From Candidatus Kariarchaeota archaeon (GTDB lineage Archaea > Asgardarchaeota > Heimdallarchaeia > Heimdallarchaeales > Kariarchaeaceae), in the NCBI GenBank assembly GCA_016839545.1, contig JAEOUB010000572.1:1-5429 (forward strand): a DNA stretch of 5,429 nucleotides. Reading direction: 5' to 3'. The notes beneath the pieces were generated by a model. It was not told where the DNA came from, searched no databases, and was given only the letters and a program-made list of their open reading frames with translations. The position numbers and the translations under genes were made by a program. Of this stretch, positions 1 through 5,160 are shown piece after piece; positions within the stretch are counted from its first letter, which is position 1, and the number at the start of each line of letters is the position of its first letter.

Positions 1-465
1 GCCATTGCTGCATCAGTCCTGTTTGCCATATCCATTGGTATCCTGAGACGATATCCCAAGCTCTTTTTCCTCGTACCCAACCAACCACTCAAACTCATTA
101 TCTTTGAGATGGAGAGTGGCAATAATGTCTACTCCTATGACTGGGACGATGAGGAACTTGTCATTCCGGTCCCACTGTTTGCCACTGCCCTGGAGAGTAT
201 TCACCTCTTTATCAATGAGGCCCTGAACAAAGGGAAACTCAAAGAAATCCTGCTCGAGAAGGCAGACATCATCATCCATAATCGACCGGAGAACCAGCTG
301 ACCTATGTACTCCTTGCAGAGAAGTCATCGTACGTGTTAAAACGTAATTTCGAGGTGTTTATTGATATATTTGAGACTCAGCACCAGCAGAACTACAAGT
401 TTGGCAATGTAGTCATGGTCGACAATATCGAGGAGCTGAACTTGCTTGTTCAGGCAGTTTTCTGA
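1..465 (+). CDS. Partial membrane protein with C-terminal longin/roadblock-like cytosolic domain
   Basis: This open frame runs from the window edge to TGA at 463-465 and gives 154 residues, so the start lies outside. Residues 3-18 are hydrophobic and are followed by RRYPK, which looks like the last membrane segment with a positive cytosolic flank. From residue 31 the pattern is beta strand (KLIIFEMESG), a turn, VYSYDW, a long amphipathic helix (about 57-77), two strands (KEILLEKADIIIH and TYVLLAEKS), then a second long helix (about 110-128). This order matches the longin/roadblock-like domains found behind membrane segments in many Asgard proteins. Such domains usually bind small GTPases or act as dimerisation platforms. 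The fold call is by pattern only. The ATG at 109 is an internal methionine and would cut the first strand. The 3' end faces a minus-strand membrane gene. The number of upstream membrane segments and the function are unknown. Confidence 0.75.
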   Translation, partial: AIAASVLFAISIGILRRYPKLFFLVPNQPLKLIIFEMESGNNVYSYDWDDEELVIPVPLFATALESIHLFINEALNKGKLKEILLEKADIIIHNRPENQLTYVLLAEKSSYVLKRNFEVFIDIFETQHQQNYKFGNVVMVDNIEELNLLVQAVF

Positions 466-500
466 CGCGATCACCTGATCAAAATCTTGAGTTTCAAAAC

Positions 501-515
501 CTATTTCTATTATCT
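501..515 (+). terminator. Possible T-rich terminator of the first gene
   Basis: A pyrimidine- and T-rich stretch (CTATTTCTATTATCT) lies about 35 nt after the first stop codon, in the short convergent gap. Archaeal RNA polymerase can terminate on T-rich tracts without a hairpin. The run is interrupted and no stable stem precedes it, so this is a weak call. Confidence 0.2.
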
Positions 516-524
516 AGAAAGAAA

Positions 525-938
525 TCATAGGGCTTTACGAAAGTGGAGATATTTTCTCATCAGATTGGCAACCAGGATCATTGCTAGGATCATCCCTGGC
601 ACAGGCGAGGAGAGCTGTGAGGTCAGGATAATGCTGATCACCACAGAGTTGGATAGATGCAATTTGATACTTTCCAACAATCGAGTGGCATGAGATGTCT
701 GATGTCCTGCAGTAGAGATAATACGCTGCATTCCATGAAAGAGCAGTGCAATCATGTAGACCACTCCTGCGGTTGCAAATTGTTGATAATGGAAAAGGAG
801 TCCCGAAAGGGATGAGAGGGCCACACCGATTGACGAAAATACGGCAGGGTTAAATCCCTCAAAATTGAAGTTAACTTGTGATAGAAGGCTTCCCAAGAGG
901 GTTGTGCCATTACTTTGCATCACAAGTTCCATGATCAT
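525..938 (-). CDS. Small multi-pass membrane protein of unknown function
   Basis: This 137-residue protein is strongly hydrophobic, with likely membrane segments near residues 32-49, 55-71, 97-110 and 113-128. The loop between the second and third segments is polar and histidine-rich (STAGHQTSHATR), and the C-terminus is basic (RKYLHFRKAL). I recognise no family motif. The first ATG is at 936-938 and a second in-frame ATG lies at 930-932. A TATA-like box centred near 958 predicts a transcript starting at about 932, so the second ATG could be used on a leaderless message. It lies 124 bp downstream of another minus-strand membrane gene but has its own promoter signal, so the two need not be one operon. 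Long runs of hydrophobic residues in this frame, absent from the opposite strand's reading, argue that it is a real gene. Confidence 0.6.
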   Translation of the reverse strand: MIMELVMQSNGTTLLGSLLSQVNFNFEGFNPAVFSSIGVALSSLSGLLFHYQQFATAGVVYMIALLFHGMQRIISTAGHQTSHATRLLESIKLHLSNSVVISIILTSQLSSPVPGMILAMILVANLMRKYLHFRKAL

Positions 939-953
939 TGCGTATAGCTGTAG

Positions 954-963
954 TACTTAAAGT
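954..963 (-). promoter_or_regulatory. TATA-like box for the 137-residue membrane protein
   Basis: Read on the minus strand this is ACTTTAAGTA. Its centre is about 20 nt upstream of the first ATG and 26 nt upstream of the second, which is the usual distance from an archaeal TATA box to the transcription start. No Shine-Dalgarno site is visible before either ATG, so a leaderless message is the simplest reading. The core TTAAGTA recurs before the HhH gene at 3034-3041. Confidence 0.45.
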
Positions 964-1062
964 TGTTAGATTGTGCGCGGGAATTATTTTCTACTCAGTG
1001 GTCGAATTCCGGTTCTCCTCTTTCTTTTCAGTACGTTTTCCGGGTTATCAACTCGATATTCG

Positions 1063-1767
1063 TCAGAAATTGGCGATGGCAATTATTACAAAGAATACAA
1101 TAAATGGGAACGCTACGAGGTTGATGATAGATTTGAAGGCCGTGAAGATCCGAAGTGGAACGGGCATATCTACAATAAACGTTCCCACCAGGATATCATC
1201 GATAAGCGACAGGATGATGAATACTCCACCAACAGCTGAAATGATGGTTGGGACGTTCTCGAATGGAACAATATACCCGAGATGGAATGACCATGCGGAT
1301 GTGGAGAACATCACAAGCAATGCTGCTGATGATATGCCAAGAGCAAATTTCTCTGGATGGATTAGTTTTCTGGTTTGAAAGAATATCGTGATAACATAGG
1401 TAAGTCCGACTATGGCCGCAAGAAATGTCAATATTGGAACTATATCCCAATATCTCAAGGTTCTGAAGAGCAAAGACCGTGTAAAAGCGATCATGCTGGA
1501 CATTGATATCACGAGGAGGGTTTTTTCCAGGGAGTCGAGGTCTTTTGGATATGCCGTTCTGAAATATGGCGACTCTCCATATTGCTCATAGAGAATAAAT
1601 CGGTGAGCTACAAAGAAGAAGTAGGCGAAGATGATCGCAAGTACATTCTCGAATGAGTCAAAGAAATCAAATCCTCTAATCGACAGTATCAGCATTCTTG
1701 CGAATTTGAAACCCCTTTGGGCTGGTTTGAATAATATTCCTGTACAAGGGTTCATTGTGCCATTCAT
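1063..1767 (-). CDS. Six-segment membrane protein of unknown function
   Basis: This 234-residue protein has likely membrane segments near residues 41-57, 83-103, 109-129, 142-163, 173-195 and 214-232. The first 30 residues are basic (KPAQRGFKFAR) and probably cytosolic. The loop after the first segment holds charged and aromatic residues (YEQYGESPYFR). Charged residues lie at the edge of the fifth segment (LIDDIL). I see no Walker motifs, metal-binding cluster or transporter signature, and no family is recognised. The ATG at 1765-1767 begins inside a CATCGTTA-type repeat, and an alternative in-frame ATG follows at 1753-1755 (MNPCTG). It shares a divergent intergenic region with the Mth938-like gene and is followed on the same strand, after 124 bp, by another small membrane protein. 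A shared role with that neighbour is possible, but this is inference from position only. Confidence 0.65.
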   Translation of the reverse strand: MNGTMNPCTGILFKPAQRGFKFARMLILSIRGFDFFDSFENVLAIIFAYFFFVAHRFILYEQYGESPYFRTAYPKDLDSLEKTLLVISMSSMIAFTRSLLFRTLRYWDIVPILTFLAAIVGLTYVITIFFQTRKLIHPEKFALGISSAALLVMFSTSAWSFHLGYIVPFENVPTIISAVGGVFIILSLIDDILVGTFIVDMPVPLRIFTAFKSIINLVAFPFIVFFVIIAIANF

Positions 1768-1783
1768 CGTTATATCATCGTTA
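1765..1783. repeat. CATCGTTA tandem element, copy cluster A
   Basis: Two CATCGTTA units start at 1765 and 1776, exactly 11 bp apart, in the 19-mer CATCGTTATATCATCGTTA. The same 19-mer with only the two central bases changed occurs at 1863-1881. The first CAT is the reverse complement of the start codon of the minus-strand membrane gene, so a protein bound here would cover its translation start and probably its transcription start. This suggests an operator, which is inference. Confidence 0.5.
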
Positions 1784-1854
1784 CCTGTCGTAGTGGTATT
1801 AACACATTATTGCACAAATTATTATCAAAAATTATGCATCAGTTAATACATAAG

Positions 1855-1881
1855 TCGTTATCCATCGTTAAGTCATCGTTA
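1855..1881. repeat. TCGTTA tandem element, copy cluster B
   Basis: TCGTTA occurs at 1855, 1865 and 1876, so the units are 10 and 11 bp apart, one helical turn each. The part at 1863-1881 (CATCGTTAAGTCATCGTTA) matches cluster A at 17 of 19 positions. Related degenerate copies lie nearby: CATCAGTTA at 1838-1846, and TTAGCGATGA at 1917-1926, which is the inverted form with one change. Regularly phased short units in a divergent promoter region are typical of regulator binding sites. The regulator is not identifiable from this window. Confidence 0.5.
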
Positions 1882-2013
1882 AGGATATGATCGAGATTAC
1901 TGACATATAGTGATGGTTAGCGATGATTTCAGATCTGCATCCTCACGGCTGTAAGTTTGATATTACAGTACTTTCGCATTGCCCCTCTTTTTCACCATCT
2001 GGATTGGCAATGC

Positions 2014-2022
2014 GTTTATTAT
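2014..2022 (+). promoter_or_regulatory. TATA-like box for the Mth938-like gene
   Basis: GTTTATTAT is centred near 2018, predicting transcription from about 2044. That leaves a leader of about 14 nt that contains the Shine-Dalgarno site and ends at the ATG at 2058. The box lies inside the longer upstream open frame, which supports the internal start. Confidence 0.5.
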
Positions 2023-2044
2023 CTTCCGCACGATTGGAAGAATT

Positions 2045-2052
2045 AGGAAGGA
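2045..2052 (+). promoter_or_regulatory. Ribosome binding site that sets the Mth938-like start
   Basis: AGGAAGGA lies 5-6 nt before the ATG at 2058. It is among the clearest Shine-Dalgarno-like sites in the window and decides the start in favour of 2058. The upstream ATG at 1923 lacks such a site. Confidence 0.6.
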
Positions 2053-2057
2053 AAATT

Positions 2058-2408
2058 ATGGGTGAAGGACTAATTACTGTAGATCATATTGACAGAAACG
2101 AGATAGTAATCAATGGTGAGGTATTTCACGAGGATCTGGTAGTAACTCCCACGAGATTCACCTCATGGCGAAGGGGCAAGCCGATGTCTCTCAGTATTAA
2201 TGATTTCCAGAATGTCATTCAAGAACGACCTGCGTATCTAATTGTCGGTATCGGGATTGATGACAATCTCCAACTGGACGATTTCACCAAAGACAAACTC
2301 CAGGGTTTGGGATTTGAGGTCTACACCGCCAAAACACGGACTGCGGTAAAGAAATTCAATAGCATGTGCAGCAGTAAGAAAACCGTCGGATTATTTCACC
2401 TAACTTAA
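2058..2408 (+). CDS. Mth938/DUF498-family protein
   Basis: From the ATG at 2058 this encodes 116 residues, close to the roughly 120 residues usual for the Mth938-like family. The family is a small alpha/beta fold that includes archaeal MTH938 and the human proteins AAMDC and NDUFAF3, the latter a respiratory complex I assembly factor. The archaeal role is not known. Family features seen are the early strand pattern (NEIVINGEVFHEDLVVTP) followed by a tryptophan (W37), the YLIVGIG segment at 60-66 (usually GTG or GIG), the strand ending EVYTAKTRTA at 87-96, and the FNSM segment near 100 where relatives have a conserved asparagine. The open frame extends upstream to an ATG at 1923, but those 45 residues do not resemble the family. 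The stop codon overlaps that of the convergent HhH gene. The family call is strong and the cellular role is open. Confidence 0.82.
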   Translation: MGEGLITVDHIDRNEIVINGEVFHEDLVVTPTRFTSWRRGKPMSLSINDFQNVIQERPAYLIVGIGIDDNLQLDDFTKDKLQGLGFEVYTAKTRTAVKKFNSMCSSKKTVGLFHLT

Positions 2409-3007
2409 TTGCTCAATTCTATAGCCTGTGTGATCCAGTTCTCACATGCTGATTGTTTGGCCTTGCTTATCGTGGCAAGTTCCTCTGCAGAGTGTGTGGC
2501 AAGTGCTGATGGGCTGCTTATACCGGCCTCTCTCAGTCGGTTTGCATAGGTTGGCCCGATGCCCTTGATCGATGTTAGGTCTAACTTATCTGCAGTCGAG
2601 TAGATGACATCAACCCCATCTCCCTCGGTTACGAGTTCCACGGCTTTCTCTTCACGATCGCTTGGCAGATCCTCATCGATGTGAAATACAAGGTTGATCT
2701 GAAAGAGGTGTTCAGACCCGATCAGCGGTCCTTCTACATGGAGAAGCCATTCACCAAAACTCCTCGTATTTTGCAACCGTGTGGTCAATACATGGTTCGC
2801 CCCACTTGTCATCCCTCCGTAGCGGTTCTGACCGATCTCATCAGTCATGGTCACCTGGGTTGTTCTCCAATCTCCAGTATTGCGGATCACAAGGGTGAGG
2901 AGGTCCATGGGTCTGAAGTGCCGGGTTTCCACCAGGCTTCCGTTATCATCACGGAGTATCCAGAACTCAGGTAGAATTTGGGGGTGTGAATGCCCATCGG
3001 ACGACAT
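2405..3007 (-). CDS. Beta-domain protein with C-terminal helix-hairpin-helix
   Basis: The 200-residue product has two parts. Residues about 12-110 alternate short hydrophobic strands and turns (for example FWILRDDNG, LLTLVIRNTG, WLLHVEG, INLVFHID), which suggests an immunoglobulin-like or CARDB-like beta sandwich. A charged acidic linker (111-140) follows. Residues 142-197 contain the pattern LTSIKGIGPTYANRLREAGI, then SALATHSAEELATIS and a final helix with WITQAIEL. This is the tandem helix-hairpin-helix seen at the N-terminus of RadA/Rad51 and in DUF4332-type proteins, which usually contact DNA non-specifically or bind proteins. There is no signal peptide and no catalytic motif. An upstream in-frame ATG at 3089-3091 would add 28 residues, but the TATA-like box at 3034-3041 falls inside that extension, so the ATG at 3005-3007 is preferred. 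The 3' end converges with the Mth938-like gene. Confidence 0.78.
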   Translation of the reverse strand: MSSDGHSHPQILPEFWILRDDNGSLVETRHFRPMDLLTLVIRNTGDWRTTQVTMTDEIGQNRYGGMTSGANHVLTTRLQNTRSFGEWLLHVEGPLIGSEHLFQINLVFHIDEDLPSDREEKAVELVTEGDGVDVIYSTADKLDLTSIKGIGPTYANRLREAGISSPSALATHSAEELATISKAKQSACENWITQAIELSN

Positions 3008-3033
3008 AGTACAGGATGAGTGCAGGTAACACC

Positions 3034-3041
3034 TACTTAAG
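3034..3041 (-). promoter_or_regulatory. TATA-like box for the HhH gene
   Basis: On the minus strand this reads CTTAAGTA. Its centre lies about 31 nt upstream of the ATG at 3007, predicting a leader of only about 5 nt. No Shine-Dalgarno site lies between them, in keeping with a near-leaderless message. The TTAAGTA core is shared with the box at 954-963. Confidence 0.45.
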
Positions 3042-3166
3042 CATTGTTTGGCAAGTGAGAGCAACTGAAAATATTTTTGCAAAACTCTCATCCAGTGGGA
3101 TACTCATTACCTTTTCCAACATCCAAGTTACACAATGCTTTTCAAATCCTCATCTCCCAATTTTTT

Positions 3167-4129
3167 GTGGAATCTGAACATCAGGATCTATCAGCAAAAA
3201 AGTGGGTTCTCGTAACCGGTGCAAATTCTGGTATCGGTGAGGCAACTGTCAACCAATTGGCTGAAGGCGGCTGGAACGTGCTGGCAGGGGTACGACGTGA
3301 GGATAAACTGGATCATTTTTCCGGTTCTCCCTATGCCGACTCCATTACCACTTTCAAGCTTGATGTAACTGATGACCGTGATATTGAGCGGATCAAACAG
3401 TTTGTGTCCTTTGAACTGGCGGCAGAGCTGTATGCAGTGGTTCACAACGCTGGTATCTTTGATCTTGGACCTGTGGTTGACAAGCAAAAAGATCGAGTTT
3501 CACAGGTATTTGATACGAATGTTTTCTCAATCATCTCATTGACCCGGGCATTACTGCCTTCCCTGAAAAAGCTGAAAGGGCGTGTGGTTCTGATCAGCTC
3601 TGACGGGGGTTTGCTCAATTTCGCTTCAAATACACTCTACTGTATGACAAAACATGCTGTTGAGGCACTGGGTGAGGGACTTGCTGAGGAACTCAGACAT
3701 GATGGGGTTTCAGTGTCCATTATCCAACCAGGAAACATAGCAACGCCCATTTTTGAGAAAGCGATAGAGGCTAGAAAAGATGAGGATACCTCGTCAACTA
3801 CTGAAACTGAGGAATATCTTTCCGATAATGAGGCATTCATGAGATCACGTGGTCCACACGTGGTTGCTGAGGCAGTGACAAGAGCATTGACGGATGAATA
3901 TCCTCAATTGCGATATACTGTAATGGAACTGCATGAAATGAGGAATCTCATTGCACATAACATTGACAAGCTCGTTGCGATGAATCAGTCTAACGATGAA
4001 CCCATCAATCCTGAGGAATTTACAATGATCATCTCCTATAACCTGCTACAGGAATCTGAGGTCTTCTCAGCTTTGACCAAGCAGTTCGATGGCTGGTGGT
4101 CAAAAGACAAACGGCGAACAAAACGATAA
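3167..4129 (+). CDS. Classical short-chain dehydrogenase/reductase (SDR)
   Basis: This is an NAD(P)-dependent oxidoreductase of the SDR superfamily with a Rossmann fold. From the GTG at 3167 it has 320 residues. The cofactor motif TGANSGIG is at 17-24, LDV at 65-67, NAG at 94-96, the structural Asn in TNVF at 118, the catalytic Ser at about 145 (LISS), Tyr158 and Lys162 (YCMTK), and PGN at 188-190. Strand two ends AGVRRE without an acidic residue, which hints at NADP(H), an inference. The overall pattern is closest to the retinol/hydroxysteroid dehydrogenase type, but the substrate cannot be named. After PGNIATPIFEKA there is an acidic, Ser/Thr-rich stretch (204-223), and the C-terminus is longer than in 250-residue SDRs. 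No ATG precedes the Rossmann motif in frame. Starts at TTG 3077 or GTG 3095 would add an N-terminus unlike the family. Confidence 0.88.
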   Translation: MESEHQDLSAKKWVLVTGANSGIGEATVNQLAEGGWNVLAGVRREDKLDHFSGSPYADSITTFKLDVTDDRDIERIKQFVSFELAAELYAVVHNAGIFDLGPVVDKQKDRVSQVFDTNVFSIISLTRALLPSLKKLKGRVVLISSDGGLLNFASNTLYCMTKHAVEALGEGLAEELRHDGVSVSIIQPGNIATPIFEKAIEARKDEDTSSTTETEEYLSDNEAFMRSRGPHVVAEAVTRALTDEYPQLRYTVMELHEMRNLIAHNIDKLVAMNQSNDEPINPEEFTMIISYNLLQESEVFSALTKQFDGWWSKDKRRTKR

Positions 4130-4166
4130 TTTTACCTACAAAAAGGCTGACAATTGAGATCCTCAC

Positions 4167-4189
4167 TTTACTATATATTTTATAGTTAA
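4167..4189 (+). promoter_or_regulatory. TATA box within an inverted repeat, ABC operon promoter
   Basis: TTTACTATA and TATAGTTAA form 9-bp arms with one mismatch around a TATTT centre. The AT-rich core near 4176 predicts transcription from about 4200-4204, directly before the ABC ATPase start. It is the most obvious archaeal TATA element in the window. The symmetry could also serve as a repressor or activator site, but this is inference. Confidence 0.6.
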
Positions 4190-4206
4190 GGGAGTGCTAT
4201 GTTGTG

Positions 4207-5160
4207 ATGAGCACACCTGTCATTGAAACTACATCTTTACACAAAAATTATGGTGATCTGGAAGCTGTAAAGGATCTCAACATCAAAGTCGAGTCCGCAC
4301 AGGTCTTCGGATTTTTAGGCCCAAATGGTGCTGGAAAATCCACCTCCCTGAAAATGATGGTTGGACTTCTCAAACCGACTTCAGGCGATGTTCTGATCAA
4401 TGGGAAAGATCCAGCGAAACACTCCCAGGAACTCAAGGCGAAAATCGGTCACATCCCCCAGGATATTGTTATCTGGGAAGAGCTCACCGTCGAGGAGAAC
4501 CTGTGGTATATGGCTTCACTGTACCGTATCCCCAAAGATCAGGCAAAAGCAAGCATTGATCGACTCATCGACGAGATCCAACTGGAGGACAAGCGGAAGG
4601 CACGTGCAAAGACTCTTTCAGGTGGTCTGAAACGTCGTCTCAATATCATCCTCGGTCTGGTCCATGAACCCGATATTGTCGTCTGTGACGAGCCCACACC
4701 CGGACTAGATCCCCAATCTCGTACGCTTGTCTGGGAATTTATCCTCGATCTTGCCAAGAAGAAAGGCAAGACGGTTATCCTAACCACTCATTTCATGGAG
4801 GAGGCCGATCGGTTGAGTGATACGGTTGCCATCATCGATCATGGCAAGTTACTCGTGGTCGATACTCCTGAGAATTTGAAGAACTCCATTGGCGAGGGTG
4901 ACCTGATCGAGATAAAATTGAATGATGATGATCTTTATGATGAAGCACTGGCACGTTTGCAAGATTATCCCAATCTCGATAATGTTGGTATCTATGCTGG
5001 CAATCTACAGGTCAACTGCCTTAATGCACCCTCAAAGCTGGCAGGGATTCTGAATGCCATTGAGGCAATAGAGGGTCTAGATGTTGTGGATATGAAAATC
5101 AGGAAGGCTACTCTTGAGGATGTCTTTATTCATCTTACCGGAAGGGAGCTGCGAGAATGA
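4207..5160 (+). CDS. ABC-2 type exporter, ATP-binding subunit (DrrA/CcmA family)
   Basis: This is the cytosolic ATPase that powers a two-gene ABC-2 exporter. From the ATG at 4207 it has 317 residues, typical of the DrrA/CcmA family. Visible motifs are Walker A GPNGAGKST (38-46), the Q-loop in GHIPQD (Gln85), the signature LSGGL (137-141), Walker B IVVCDEP (157-163), the D-loop PGLDP (165-169), and the H-loop His195 in LTTHFMEEADR. The C-terminal domain ends ATLEDVFIHLTGRELRE, the usual DrrA tail. All catalytic residues are intact. GGAGTG at 4191-4196 is a plausible Shine-Dalgarno site, and the GTG at 4204 directly before the ATG is an alternative start. The stop overlaps the permease start in ATGA, implying translational coupling. 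Relatives export drugs, lipids, polysaccharides or other small molecules, and the substrate here is unknown. Confidence 0.95.
   Translation: MSTPVIETTSLHKNYGDLEAVKDLNIKVESAQVFGFLGPNGAGKSTSLKMMVGLLKPTSGDVLINGKDPAKHSQELKAKIGHIPQDIVIWEELTVEENLWYMASLYRIPKDQAKASIDRLIDEIQLEDKRKARAKTLSGGLKRRLNIILGLVHEPDIVVCDEPTPGLDPQSRTLVWEFILDLAKKKGKTVILTTHFMEEADRLSDTVAIIDHGKLLVVDTPENLKNSIGEGDLIEIKLNDDDLYDEALARLQDYPNLDNVGIYAGNLQVNCLNAPSKLAGILNAIEAIEGLDVVDMKIRKATLEDVFIHLTGRELRE

Noticed and set aside
13..279. Minus-strand open frame of 88 codons
   Set aside because: It lies wholly antisense to the first gene, whose plus frame continues to the window edge with a sensible domain pattern.
469..480. Inverted repeat GATCA-CC-TGATC as a hairpin terminator
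   Set aside because: The two-base loop is too small for a stable hairpin and no T-run follows directly.
487..693. Plus-strand open frame of 68 codons
   Set aside because: It begins with TTG and is antisense to the hydrophobic 137-residue protein. The basic, arginine-rich product is typical of a shadow of a membrane gene.
938..1378. Plus-strand open frames of 146 and 88 codons (938-1378, 973-1239)
   Set aside because: Both are largely antisense to the six-segment membrane protein gene, overlap each other in different frames, and show no domain pattern.
1631..1846. Plus-strand open frame of 71 codons
   Set aside because: It is half antisense to the membrane gene and half in the AT-rich intergenic region with the repeats. 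No family-like pattern.
1765..1926. CATCGTTA repeats as a CRISPR array or replication origin
   Set aside because: Units are only 8 bp with 2-3 bp gaps, no spacers of constant length exist, and no Orc1/Cdc6 or origin-type G-rich elements are seen nearby.
4539..4787. Minus-strand and alternate-frame open frames inside the ABC ATPase gene
   Set aside because: They are shadows of a gene with all ABC motifs in one frame.
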